Notes: generated by a model from the letters alone, not told the origin. A stretch of DNA of 64,000 bases from JAQBVV01 sp965249205 (GCA_965249205.1 CBDFLL010000006.1:868001-932000); one strand, 5' to 3'. Numbered from the stretch's first letter, positions 18,171 through 27,284 are shown. Numbers and translations: made by a program.

Positions 18171-19005
18171 GACTGAGGGCCAGAGTCTCCTCGCGCAATG
18201 TCAGAGTTGTGACGCCGTGATTGCGCACCACTACATGAGCGGACTGTGCAACCGATTGCGGGGCAGCGCGAGTCTCCGGGTGGTCAGCGAACTGTTGGGC
18301 GTCCCCTTTGTGCAGTTGTGGGAGCCGAACTGGGCGTGCCCCGCACGATTCGAAGATCTGTTTCGCGCAGAGCCGGCTGTCGGTTCGGAACAGTCAATAG
18401 GTCGATTCAGAGATCCTCTCATCGTCGGCAAAGGGGGCACGTTTCCAGACGTGAAGGCGGGGTTCTCGCCGAACCGTTTCTGGGCGCTCTTTTGCCGTCG
18501 GCTGATTTCCGAAGAGGAGTTCTGCGCACGTGCCCACGTGCACTACCGTGGGTTCGTTCCTCTGGCGCCGATTGCCGCGGACATAGCGGCCGTCAGCGAG
18601 GATCCTGGTCACTCGCTCCGCGTCGGCGTTCACATGCGCCTTGGCGATTTCTACATCAAGAAAAAGGGTGAGGGGGCATGCTCGTACCCCGACGTAATCT
18701 GGGCCAGGATGCGAGACTGCGTTCGCCAGGATTCAACGCAGGCATTCTTCTTCGCTACCGACGATCCGGACGCCATCCGCCATGCCGAACGGCAGTTTCC
18801 GGGCAGAATTTCGCGCCTGGATAGAGCATTTACTCCGCAAGCGGACCGTGGGCCAAGTCCCGAAAAACAACGGCTGGACCCTGTGGTCGATGCAGTGAAG
18901 GAACTGGTCATTCTTTCCAGGTGCCGCATGCTCATAGGCACCCGCGGGTCTGCCTTCAGCGGTTTCGCGGCGAAGCTGGGCGGCATCCCGGCAGTCTATT
19001 GTTAG
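18169..19005 (+). CDS. Fucosyltransferase-like glycosyltransferase
   Basis: GT-B type glycosyltransferase of about 278 aa, resembling the NodZ/FUT8/O-fucosyltransferase superfamily that uses GDP-fucose. Family-like motifs: N-terminal SGLCNRLRGSASL (glycine/Asn-Arg loop), the donor-binding VGVHMRLGDFY (HxRxGD motif), FFFATDDPD, and C-terminal ELVILSRCRMLIGTRGSAFS. Upstream in-frame starts at 18121 and 18133 overlap a decayed gene, so the ATG at 18169 (MTEGQSL) is preferred; this is uncertain. It is the first gene of a surface-glycan island with sulfotransferases. Acceptor unknown. Confidence 0.65.
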   Translation: MTEGQSLLAQCQSCDAVIAHHYMSGLCNRLRGSASLRVVSELLGVPFVQLWEPNWACPARFEDLFRAEPAVGSEQSIGRFRDPLIVGKGGTFPDVKAGFSPNRFWALFCRRLISEEEFCARAHVHYRGFVPLAPIAADIAAVSEDPGHSLRVGVHMRLGDFYIKKKGEGACSYPDVIWARMRDCVRQDSTQAFFFATDDPDAIRHAERQFPGRISRLDRAFTPQADRGPSPEKQRLDPVVDAVKELVILSRCRMLIGTRGSAFSGFAAKLGGIPAVYC

Positions 19006-19123
19006 CGTTAGGGGTGCCCGACGGACGAGCACCTGGGGCTGATGGAGCCGTCATTCATACCCAATATGTTCTTTTCTGGTGCGCCGCATTTCGGTCAAAG
19101 CGGTCCACTGGAATTGACTCTTT

Positions 19124-19906
19124 ATGAAGATTAGAACGGTCCATCATCTACCGGCCACGGGCGGCACACTTGTTTCGAAGTGCATTGCAGCGCTGAGTCA
19201 GGTTCGCTTGTTGAGTGAGATTGACCCGCTGGGCAGTACTGGGGGGGTGGGCTTCCAGCCTCGTGAACTGTTTCGGCAGTACCGAAACCAGTATGGGATT
19301 GAAGGAGAAGATACCCATAGAAGGTATTTCTTGGCTCAAATCAAACTCGTCTACGAATTGTGCAAGGCAGACGAGAAGATGTTAGTCATTCGTGACCACG
19401 CGCAAACCCAATTCCAGAAGAAGAATTCCAATATGGTTTTTCGTCGATCACTCCTGGAGTTCTTGGGGGATTACGACCTGCTTTCGCTGGTAACCATTAG
19501 GGATCCCATTGATTCCTTTTTGGGCTGTTCTTTGAGGGGCTGGTTGGGGAGATTCTCCGACACGTTCGACGGTTACTGTGAGGCATATTTGAGGTTTATG
19601 GAGAGCTATGACGGGATTCCCTACATTCGCTATGAAGAGTTTTGTCTGGAGCCGGAGAAGCGAATGGAGGAAATCTGCAAGATCTTAGAGGTTCGATTCG
19701 AGCCTGGGTTCGTCACTGAGTTTGCATCGGTTACCTTGACCGGCGATTCTGGTCGTACGGGAAATACGATCGCGCCGCGAGACCGCCGCCCTGTAGAAGC
19801 ATCATTCGTCGATGCTGTTCTGGAATCACCGCACTATGCCAGGTTTTGCCAGGACTATGGATACTCGTCGAATCCTGTCTTTCACCTGGAGGAACGGCAG
19901 TCGTAG
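19124..19906 (+). CDS. Sulfotransferase-like protein
   Basis: Probable PAPS-dependent sulfotransferase of 260 aa. The N-terminal PATGGTLVSKCIAALS takes the place of the 5'-phosphosulfate loop. SLVTIRDPIDSFLGC (about 121-135) gives the 3'-phosphate-binding Arg/Ser. YIRYEEFCLEPEKRMEEICK is the usual central helix region. Base composition is visibly lower in GC than its neighbours (near 50%), suggesting separate acquisition. The 14-bp arms 19840-19853 and 19908-19921 flank the stop codon as an inverted repeat. Substrate is presumably a sugar or lipid head group of the envelope (inference from neighbours). Confidence 0.7.
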   Translation: MKIRTVHHLPATGGTLVSKCIAALSQVRLLSEIDPLGSTGGVGFQPRELFRQYRNQYGIEGEDTHRRYFLAQIKLVYELCKADEKMLVIRDHAQTQFQKKNSNMVFRRSLLEFLGDYDLLSLVTIRDPIDSFLGCSLRGWLGRFSDTFDGYCEAYLRFMESYDGIPYIRYEEFCLEPEKRMEEICKILEVRFEPGFVTEFASVTLTGDSGRTGNTIAPRDRRPVEASFVDAVLESPHYARFCQDYGYSSNPVFHLEERQS

Positions 19907-19921
19907 CCCTGGCAAAACCTG
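19840..19921. repeat. 14-bp inverted repeat around the sulfotransferase stop
   Basis: CAGGTTTTGCCAGG (19840-19853) is the exact reverse complement of 19908-19921, with a 54-nt spacer containing the stop codon. It could be a weak terminator or an insertion footprint; no function is shown. Confidence 0.4.
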
Positions 19922-20048
19922 TCGGCAGACCATCTGCCGGATCTTTCGGCCAGCATAGACCATCGGACTGCGCGAACGCGGGTGACGTGCCTGGCGTTGT
20001 TCACGACATAATGGGCGCTATACGGGAGGGGAAGGGTCTCAGTATTTC

Positions 20049-21420
20049 GGCTCTTCAGGAAGTCGTGTGGGTAAATTGAGTGGATAAAACGAGCTTGCTC
20101 CGAGTGGCGAGAAGCGTGTCCAGGGCTGCTCCAACTGCGATGATGTCCCGATGGCTAATTCCCGGAAGCGACAGCGGCGGCTGTGGGACGCATACGCGTT
20201 CCCTGGTGTGCGTCCGCGACACGCGGTGCGCGGTGTCTTCGGCGACCCGAAGGCGCGCGTCATCACGCTTGTCCGGCGCTCAAAAAAACGCGCTGCGGCT
20301 GTTGCGGTCGCGCGCACATGGGCTGGTACGACCGGCGCGTGCGTCACGTACGCGATCTCCCTTGCGGCGAGCTACGCATCTACCTGGAAGTCGAGGTGCG
20401 GCGCGTGCAATGCCGGCGCTGCGGCAAGGTGAAGCGCGAGCGGCTCGACTTCCTCGCCGACAATCCGTTTTATACCAAGCGCTTTGCCCAGTACGTGGGC
20501 CGGCGCTGCCGCTCGACGACGATCAAGGACATGGCCGCGGAGCTCAACCTCGACTGGGACACGGTCAAGACGCTCGAGAAGCATTACATGCAGGCGCAGC
20601 TGGCCAAGGCGGGCACCCCGGGGCCGAAGGTCATCGGCATCGATGAGATCTCGATTCGCAAGGGACACACCTATCGCATCGTGGTAAGCGATCTAATCCG
20701 CGAGCGTCCGATCTGGTTTGGAGGGGCGGATCGCTCGCAGGCGAGCATGGCGCAGTTCTACGAGTGGCTCGGAGACAAGAAGAGCCGAAGCGTTCGCCTG
20801 GCGGTGATGGATATGTGGAAGCCGTTTCGCAACGCGGCGAACACGCACGCGCCCCAGGCGGCGATCCTGTTCGACAAGTTCCATATCCTGCGCCACCTGG
20901 GGAAGGCGCTCGACACGGTGCGCAAGGCCGAGTACGCACGGCTCAGCGGCAAGGATCGTCGCTTCATCAAGGGCCAGAAGTACACGCTGCTGTCGCGCCG
21001 CGAGCACCTGACCGTGGAGGGTCGACAGAATCTCAAGACCCTGCTCGCGGCCAACAAGCGATTGAACACCGCCTACCTGCTCAAGGAATCGTTCGCCCAG
21101 ATGTGGAGCTACGAGCGGGAAGCGTGGGCACGGCGTTTCTTCGAGAACTGGCGGGCGAGTCTGAAGTGGCAGCGCCTTGCGCCCTACCAGAAGTTCGCCG
21201 AGATGATCGATCGCCATTGGGATGGCATCGCCGCCTATTGCAAGCCCGAAAACAAGGTGTCGCTCGGGTTCGTCGAGGGGCTCAATAACAAGATCCGCGT
21301 CATCCAGCGCCGCGCGTACGGACTGCGCGATGAGGAATACCTGCGGCTCAAGATCCTTTCCTGCATGTTACCCGCGCTCTAAAATGCCCCGAAATCACCC
21401 ACTCGATTACCTGAAGAGCC
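20049..21420 (+). mobile_element. ISL3-family insertion sequence, intact
   Basis: A 1372-bp element flanked by a perfect 8-bp target duplication AGTATTTC (20041-20048 and 21421-21428), the length known for ISL3. Terminal inverted repeats begin GGCTCTTCAGG at 20049 and at the complement of 21420, extending imperfectly for about 25 bp. It sits between two sulfotransferase genes. The rejoined target (about 19907-20048 plus 21429-21536) has no convincing gene. Confidence 0.93.
20151..21382 (+). CDS. ISL3-family transposase, needs a -1 frameshift at an A7 run
   Basis: The zinc-finger part begins in one frame (MANSRKRQRRLW... to VRRSKK) and continues in the -1 frame from the A7 run at 20282-20288. 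The latter frame gives RCGCCGRAHMGWYDRRVRHVRDLP and the whole catalytic region. Domains: zf-ISL3 (CGCCG...CRRCG), helix-turn-helix, then DDE_Tnp_ISL3 with VIGIDEISIRKGH (Asp), AVMDMWKPFRNA (Asp) and GFVEGLNNKIRVIQRRAYG (Glu). A start at 20183 in the downstream frame gives 399 aa but an unrelated N terminus. A programmed -1 slip on A AAA AAA, or a recent indel, explains the layout. Confidence 0.8.
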
Positions 21421-21536
21421 AGTATTTCTCCGTCAACTTTTCGGGAGGCCGCGAATGTTTCCTGTAGCCGCGCATGATGGTGAGGGCGTAGGGAACCTGC
21501 CGGGGGCATGTTGAGCATTTCACTATGCAGTGACAG

Positions 21537-24500
21537 ATGGTGACCCACGTCGCCGATCGGTCTGCCCGGCCGGTCTTTGTGATCGGCGGCCCGTTTTCCG
21601 GCTGCAACGTCCTCATGTGGGCTCTGGCCCAGCACCCGGCCATCGCGGCGCTACCCGAATCCGGGTGGCTGAACTTGCTGAGCACGACTCTCGAGTCGGT
21701 CTTCTCGATGGAGACCGTGTCCGGAGGTGGCACCCAGCTTGGGCAGCTCGGGATCAACCGCGGCCAGATGTACCGCCCTATCGGTGAAGCCGTGCACACC
21801 ATGCTCTCGGCGACTCATGGCGGAGAGGGGATCGGGAACCGCCGATGGGTTGCCGCTGGCGCGGAGTGCGGACGCTATGCGTTCGGACTCTGGCAGATGT
21901 TTCCCGAGGCACGGTTCATTCATCTGGTCAGAGATGTGCAGGAGGTGGTCCACAGCCTGACGAACTTCTGTCGGGTCGCCGGGATCGAGCAGACGGAGCA
22001 CGAGGCCTACCGGGCGTGGCTCGAAGATGTGGATGCCTGCGTCCGGACTGAGCGAGCCTTCGGATCGGACGTCGTGCTTCGCGTGCGCTATCGGGATCTC
22101 GTGGATGATCCGACAGGCGCGATGCACCGCTGCCTTCAGTTCATAGGAGAATCGCCATCCAAGGATCAGTTGCTGTGGCCGCTCCAACTGCTCTGCAGCG
22201 AGCCACGCCTGGGCGACACCTATCATGTGGCCGACAGGGATCTGCGCGAGCGTGCCAAGCGGCTCTCTCGAGATCTCGCGAAAGAGGGTGAACCCCGCTA
22301 CCACAAGAATCAGGACAGCATCCTGGCCTTGAAAGCGTCGTTTCTCGAGCGTTGCGCCAGGCGTCAATCCTCCCCCGGCTCGGTGACGCAGCGAATTCGT
22401 GACGTCGCGGCCCTCTACCTGCCCCCTCGCGCGGAGGTCGCCGTCGTCAGTCGCGGTGATGACGCGCTGCTCGAGCTGGGTGACTGCAGAGGCACGCACT
22501 TTCCGCAGGATGCCGACGGCGTGTACGCCGGATATCATCCAGCGGACACCGCCGACGTCGTGGCACGCCTCGAGGCGCTCCGGGTCGGAGGGGCGGAGTA
22601 TCTGCTGATTCCCGAGAGTAGCTTCTGGTGGCTGGATCACTATGAGGGTCTCGCCACCTTCCTCGGCGACACTTATCCGATCGTTGCCTTCGTGGAGGAG
22701 GCGTGCCTGCTCTTCGCACTCGTGCCGGTCCACGGGCACTCGCTTTGCTTCGTTCCGTCAGAGCGAAAGTTCGAGAGCGCAGCCGCTCGATCCGGGCTGA
22801 CAGCGTCCAAGGGCCGGACGCAGCTGCTCGAGCCGGGCAACGAGCGGGCCTTCATGCCAGGTCCGTTCCCACCTACTCCTCGCGACCCGATGCGCCTGCC
22901 GGGCAGCATCTGGGCGATCACGTGCTTCTTCAATCCCCACGATTATCGGAACAAGTACCGGAACTACAGGCTCTTTCGAGAAGCCTTGCGCCGCGCGGGC
23001 ATTCCTCTGCTGACCAGCGAGTTGGCCTTCGGCTCGACCTCACACGTGTTGACCGACGACGACGCGGATGTGCTGATCCAGTTGCGAACGGCGGATGTGC
23101 TCTGGCACAAAGAACGGCTACTGAACCTGAGCCTGGATCGCCTTCCCGACGGCTGCGACAAGGTTGTCTGGATCGATTGCGACGTATTGCTTCAGAACAC
23201 ACAGTGGGTGACCGAGACCGCTGCCTTGCTGGAGGAGCACCGCGTCGTGCAGCCGTTTTCGCACTGCGTCCGCCTGGGGCCAGGAGAGACCAGTTGTAAC
23301 CCGGCGATGCTCCCATTCGGTCACCGGGAGGACGAGCTCTTCTACGGATTGGCGTTTGGCGTGGCGGCATACGGGCGGGAGGCGTTGGCGAACTTCTTTC
23401 ATCATGGACATACCGGTTTCGCCTGGGCGATTCGTCGAGACGTGCTCGCCAAGCACGGTCTGTTCGAGCACAACCTGCTCGCGAACGGAGATACCGACGT
23501 CGGCCACGCCATGTACGGCAACGGCGATTATTGGTCCAAGAAGAAGCTCGGCCCCAAGGTACAAGCCCATCTGGAGCGCTGGGCCGAGCCGTTTCACGAG
23601 GACGTGCGGAGCAGTGTGGGATTCGTCGGTGGAGCACTGCTTCACCTATGGCATGGCGACGTGAAGGATCGGCTGTATGACAAGAGCATAGCGGTGATGG
23701 AGGGCTTCGATCCGGACACAGATCTCAGCGCGGATCCAGCAACCGGTCTGTACGGGTGGGCGCAGGCCAACCCTGAATTGCGCGAGTGGTCACGCACCTA
23801 CTTCGGCCGCAGGCGGGAAGAGGATCCCAGGAAGTTCTTCGTCGTCTGCCCGGCGCGATCCGGCTCCACGCTGCTGATGTCGGCGCTGGAGAGTCATCCA
23901 GACGTGGAACGAACGCTCATGGAGCCGTTCAATACGGAAGATCCAGACCTCGCGCGGGAGCTTGCTCCGGTGATGCGCGAGGTGTACGGGAAGGACGTGC
24001 TGGCCAAGACCACTGATGATCTGAAGCGCCTGATCGACCACCTCCTCGACCGGTACGATGGTTTCAAAATCCTGTACTACCAGGTCGGCCTCGGCGATGC
24101 GGCGTGGGAGTACCTCCGCTCCAAACGTCTGAAGGTTGTCCACCTGACCCGGCGCAACGATCTGGAGAGACAGATCTCATTCCTGGTCGCCCAACAGACA
24201 AGTGTCTGGCACCGGCAGCATGAGTCGGAGTGTCCGCCCGAGCCGCAGGTCACGCTGGACGCGGCAACGCTCGAGAATAGTTTCGCTTTCAATCACCGCC
24301 TGTTCGAGCATTTCGAGACGTTCTTCCAGTTGGCCGACAAGCTGACGATTGACTACGAGGATCTCCGCGATGATTATTCGGCGACGATGAAGCGGGTGTA
24401 CGAGTTTCTGCAGCTTCCCGTGACGGACTGCCCACCAGCGTATTTGAAGCGCACTCGCAAGACAAAGGTCGAGCTCGTGGCGAACTACCACGAACTGAAG

Positions 24501-24545
24501 GCCCACTTCAGCGGCTCCCCCTGGGCGCATTATTTCGACGAGTAG
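21537..24545 (+). CDS. Four-part fusion: sulfotransferase - unnamed domain - glycosyltransferase - sulfotransferase
   Basis: A 1002-aa cytoplasmic protein without membrane segments. Residues 1-260: sulfotransferase fold with GGPFSGCNVLMWALAQHP (PAPS loop) and HLVRDVQEVVHS (3'-phosphate site). Residues about 285-410: an unnamed domain with RGDDALLELGDCRGTHFPQD, DGVYAGYHPAD and SSFWWLDHYEG, repeated in the next two genes. Residues about 455-750: a GT-A-like glycosyltransferase with WAITCFFNPHDYRNKYRNY and a DxD-type WIDCDVLL. Residues about 767-1002: a second, Stf0-like sulfotransferase with VVCPARSGSTLLMSALESHP and HLTRRNDLERQ. It would build and sulfate a glycan in one polypeptide. The ATG is at 21537; the ribosome site is weak. 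The next gene starts 9 bp later. Confidence 0.75.
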   Translation: MVTHVADRSARPVFVIGGPFSGCNVLMWALAQHPAIAALPESGWLNLLSTTLESVFSMETVSGGGTQLGQLGINRGQMYRPIGEAVHTMLSATHGGEGIGNRRWVAAGAECGRYAFGLWQMFPEARFIHLVRDVQEVVHSLTNFCRVAGIEQTEHEAYRAWLEDVDACVRTERAFGSDVVLRVRYRDLVDDPTGAMHRCLQFIGESPSKDQLLWPLQLLCSEPRLGDTYHVADRDLRERAKRLSRDLAKEGEPRYHKNQDSILALKASFLERCARRQSSPGSVTQRIRDVAALYLPPRAEVAVVSRGDDALLELGDCRGTHFPQDADGVYAGYHPADTADVVARLEALRVGGAEYLLIPESSFWWLDHYEGLATFLGDTYPIVAFVEEACLLFALVPVHGHSLCFVPSERKFESAAARSGLTASKGRTQLLEPGNERAFMPGPFPPTPRDPMRLPGSIWAITCFFNPHDYRNKYRNYRLFREALRRAGIPLLTSELAFGSTSHVLTDDDADVLIQLRTADVLWHKERLLNLSLDRLPDGCDKVVWIDCDVLLQNTQWVTETAALLEEHRVVQPFSHCVRLGPGETSCNPAMLPFGHREDELFYGLAFGVAAYGREALANFFHHGHTGFAWAIRRDVLAKHGLFEHNLLANGDTDVGHAMYGNGDYWSKKKLGPKVQAHLERWAEPFHEDVRSSVGFVGGALLHLWHGDVKDRLYDKSIAVMEGFDPDTDLSADPATGLYGWAQANPELREWSRTYFGRRREEDPRKFFVVCPARSGSTLLMSALESHPDVERTLMEPFNTEDPDLARELAPVMREVYGKDVLAKTTDDLKRLIDHLLDRYDGFKILYYQVGLGDAAWEYLRSKRLKVVHLTRRNDLERQISFLVAQQTSVWHRQHESECPPEPQVTLDAATLENSFAFNHRLFEHFETFFQLADKLTIDYEDLRDDYSATMKRVYEFLQLPVTDCPPAYLKRTRKTKVELVANYHELKAHFSGSPWAHYFDE

Positions 24546-24554
24546 ACCCCACGG

Positions 24555-25661
24555 ATGCCTATTCCGGCCGACGGCGACGTCTGCTTTACCCTCAGCGTGT
24601 TTGACGAGGTGACGCTGGTGCTGGAATGCTGCGAGCGGATCAACCGTGTGTATCCGCACGCGCCCATCGTGATTCTTGTTGACCAGGCGGACAGATCAGA
24701 GGCCGATGTCTTCGCTCGGGCGTTCGGCGGGGGCCTGTACAACACGCAGGTCGTGCCCTGTCGGACACGTCTCTACGCGCTCGAGAATGGCGGCCTTGTG
24801 GTGGCTGAGCACCTGCGGTTGTTCCTTCACACGTCCGCGAAGTGGTGGTTCAAAATAGACCCGGACACCCGTATCAACAGGCCTTTCCTGGACCTTCCCG
24901 ACGAGCTGTGCTTTTTCGGCACGCTCAACCAGGGGGGGCGTCCGCGCGCGTCCCTCCAGGGCGGGTGCATCGGTGGGAGTAGGGCGGCGGCCGAGGCGAT
25001 GCTCCGCAGCGGATTGCTCGCCGCGCGGACGCTGCGGGATCCCGACCGAACCTGGGCTGGCGACAACCCGTTTCTACTGATGCGCGTCGCCGACGACGCG
25101 CAGGTCAGCTTTGACTTCATCCACGCCTGGGCATGCGAGCGGCTCAACATTCCGCTCAGGGACCATCCCGAGATCCGGTCCCGCTGGCTGACGCCTCCCG
25201 ATGACGCTGCGACCTTCGCGATTTCCCACCCGCACGGCCCCGGTGACGAAACGTCGGCGCAAGAGCGCATCTCGAGTGTCATCCCGCGACTGCTTCCACG
25301 CGGGGCACGCGTGACCGTGGTGCACGGATGGCCGTGGACGACTCACGACGTCGAGGTGTTCGAGACGTCAAACGTCTTGGCGGCCGAGGGCATCCAGGAG
25401 TCGATTCGGCCTCGGCTTCGCGAGGCGGATCTGATCGCGCACCTGGAAGAGCGCGAAGATGCCGGCGCGAATTTCGCCTTCATTCCCCGGCAGGGTTTCT
25501 TCTGGTGTCACCACTTTCCGGGCTTTTGGCGCCAGATCGAGGACAACCATCCACGTATGTTGCGAGACAAGATCGGCCTGATCTACCAACTTGGTCCCCC
25601 CCCCGCCCGACCCTGCGGTAGGCCTGACCGTGAAGACAGCACTCGCGGTTCCGGGTCGTAA
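24555..25661 (+). CDS. Glycosyltransferase-like protein with C-terminal unnamed domain
   Basis: A 368-aa protein. The first 230 residues look like a GT-A glycosyltransferase: FTLSVFDEVTLVLECCERIN at the start, then WWFKIDPDTRINRPFLDLP with a DxD-type metal site and FFGTLNQGG. Residues about 255-352 are a diverged copy of the domain seen in the neighbours (ISSVIPRLLPRGARVTVVHG, LIAHLEEREDAGANFAFIPR, GFFWCHHFPGFW). The last 20 residues come after a run of nine C bases (25596-25604) and look like frame drift. It overlaps the next gene by 32 bp if that gene starts at GTG 25630. It probably acts with the fusion protein upstream. Confidence 0.65.
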   Translation: MPIPADGDVCFTLSVFDEVTLVLECCERINRVYPHAPIVILVDQADRSEADVFARAFGGGLYNTQVVPCRTRLYALENGGLVVAEHLRLFLHTSAKWWFKIDPDTRINRPFLDLPDELCFFGTLNQGGRPRASLQGGCIGGSRAAAEAMLRSGLLAARTLRDPDRTWAGDNPFLLMRVADDAQVSFDFIHAWACERLNIPLRDHPEIRSRWLTPPDDAATFAISHPHGPGDETSAQERISSVIPRLLPRGARVTVVHGWPWTTHDVEVFETSNVLAAEGIQESIRPRLREADLIAHLEEREDAGANFAFIPRQGFFWCHHFPGFWRQIEDNHPRMLRDKIGLIYQLGPPPARPCGRPDREDSTRGSGS

Positions 25662-26454
25662 GGTCCGCAGACGGGTCGGCACGACCGCCAAGACGCTCGG
25701 GCGAGTGCGAGCGGTGGTTTCCAGGGTGCTACCAAGGACAGCAGACGCCGTGATGATGCGGCACGGCGCCAAGGGGCGCGCGTCGCTACTCGTGCTCCGC
25801 CTGTCGGAGCAATCCTTCGCTCCGAGCCGGAGCGAGGGAACCGTCGCCGCGTCGGACGATCCGAGAGACATCGATGCCAGGCTGATCGGTGGTCGCTATA
25901 ACTTTCTCGTGTGGCCGCGGGCGGCAGGCGAGGCCCGGTTCGACGCGCTGCGGTGGCATCTGGAATCCTGCTACCCCAGGGTTTGGGCCGATCGCCACTG
26001 CCTGGTCTATCGCCTCGGGGTGCCCGTCGGGTCATCGTTGCCGCGGCTTCGGACGTCGACTCGCGGCCGACGCCGGCCTCGCCCCACTGTATCCACGGTG
26101 CACTTCGATCGGATCCGTCAGGTGGCTGATCGCATCCTGCCCGTCCGGCGCCGGATGGCGGTCATCTCCAGGGGCGATGATGCACTTCTGCGGGCCGCAG
26201 GGCGCGGCGCGATGCACTTTCCGCAGACCGATGACGGCGTGTACACCGGGTACCATCCCGCGGACAGCCGTGAGGCCCTGGAACACCTCGACGCAGTGTT
26301 GGCGCGAGGCGCCGCGTATCTGCTCGTCCCAAACACCGCTTTCTGGTGGCTGGATCACTACGACGACTTCTCCCGACGCCTGGCCGCCGATGGAGGCTGT
26401 TTTTGGCAGGATCGGTTCTGCGCGATCTTCAGGCTCCCTGCTTCCTTGACCTGA
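25630..26454 (+). CDS. Protein made of two copies of the unnamed glycan-island domain
   Basis: A 274-aa protein with no recognised enzyme domain. The C-terminal half (about 150-270) is a close copy of the domain in the 1002-aa protein: ISRGDDALLRAAGRGAMHFP, DGVYTGYHPAD, NTAFWWLDHYDDF. The N-terminal half (about 60-135) keeps the core (GGRYNFLVWPRAAGEARFDA, CLVYRLGVP) but has lost the RGDD and HFPQ parts. GTG 25630 (MKTALAVPGRKV) is taken as start; a TTG at 25591 is also in frame. A one-base change in the C9 run at 25596-25604 would fuse it to the preceding gene. Role unknown, likely an accessory of the glycosyltransferases. Confidence 0.6.
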   Translation: MKTALAVPGRKVRRRVGTTAKTLGRVRAVVSRVLPRTADAVMMRHGAKGRASLLVLRLSEQSFAPSRSEGTVAASDDPRDIDARLIGGRYNFLVWPRAAGEARFDALRWHLESCYPRVWADRHCLVYRLGVPVGSSLPRLRTSTRGRRRPRPTVSTVHFDRIRQVADRILPVRRRMAVISRGDDALLRAAGRGAMHFPQTDDGVYTGYHPADSREALEHLDAVLARGAAYLLVPNTAFWWLDHYDDFSRRLAADGGCFWQDRFCAIFRLPASLT

Positions 26455-26528
26455 CACAGGGTGGCGCGCTTGGCGGCAATCCAGAAACGGAGCGCGAGGT
26501 GGACACCTGCGACGACCTGCAGTTAGCA

Positions 26529-27173
26529 CTAGGGCGCGACGACAAGCTCCTGACACTTCAATTCTTCAAGGTCGCGCACACGCGTTTCGACGGGCACCAG
26601 TCTCGGCGAGCTCAGTAGCTCCTGGCATCTCGCGACGCGATAGGCATTCTCTTCTGCTGGCGTGGTCGCAACGGGCTCAACCACCGTCGACGCGGTTGGC
26701 TCGTTCGCCCGATGCATCTGGAGCGCGAGATTTCGTGCGAGTCCAGACAGCCCGGCTGTGACACGAGCGGCATGGTCGCCGTGAGCGGAAGACTCGGTGC
26801 CCGCTTCGCGTCGTAGTGCAAGCAGCCCCGAAACTGACTCCGCCACAAGAGGCGGCGCAACTTCAACGCGCGCCATGAGACTGATTTCGTAGTCAGACGT
26901 GCATCGATCGGAATTCTCCGGAGTGGTCGTGGCGATCCTGACATACGCGATGACCGACTCCGTTGCGCTACTGACCGTGATATTGCCAGCCTGGAACGCG
27001 TTGGTGACCGCGAGCCGAATGGCGTCCTCAGACAAGCCGCAACCAACGTTGTCCGGATCGAGATCATCAACCAGGACACTCACGCTTTCGACGCCAGTCA
27101 GGCTTTGGTCCTGGGCATCGGCAAACGACGCGCCGAGGGCCGCGACAAGCAAGACAAGTAACGGGCGTGGCAT
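26529..27173 (-). CDS. Secreted hypothetical protein
   Basis: Unrecognised exported protein of 214 aa. The ATG at 27173 (MPRPLLVLLVAALG) gives a clean signal peptide ending ASFADAQ; the longer frame above it adds 34 unlikely residues. The body has VESVSVLVDDLDPDNVGCGL, a small beta-sheet-like region and conserved-looking cysteines (C44, C85, C195, C206 approximately). The last quarter is helical. It converges on the glycan island and has no clear operon partner. Confidence 0.6.
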   Translation of the reverse strand: MPRPLLVLLVAALGASFADAQDQSLTGVESVSVLVDDLDPDNVGCGLSEDAIRLAVTNAFQAGNITVSSATESVIAYVRIATTTPENSDRCTSDYEISLMARVEVAPPLVAESVSGLLALRREAGTESSAHGDHAARVTAGLSGLARNLALQMHRANEPTASTVVEPVATTPAEENAYRVARCQELLSSPRLVPVETRVRDLEELKCQELVVAP

Positions 27174-27284
27174 TGGCGTGACTAAACTCGGCGGCGCGCC
27201 ATTCTCGAAGGCGCCTCGGACGCAGCCCCGATCATAGCGTGGTCGAGCCGGGTTTAGCCGAGTGGTAAGCGCCATCGTGGGCGT

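Noticed and set aside
19846..20079. 77-aa frame between the sulfotransferase and ISL3
   Set aside because: Runs across the target duplication into the IS end, with no signal or motif; chance frame.
21651..22739. 362-aa open frame on the - strand
   Set aside because: Antisense of the sulfotransferase fusion; no motifs.
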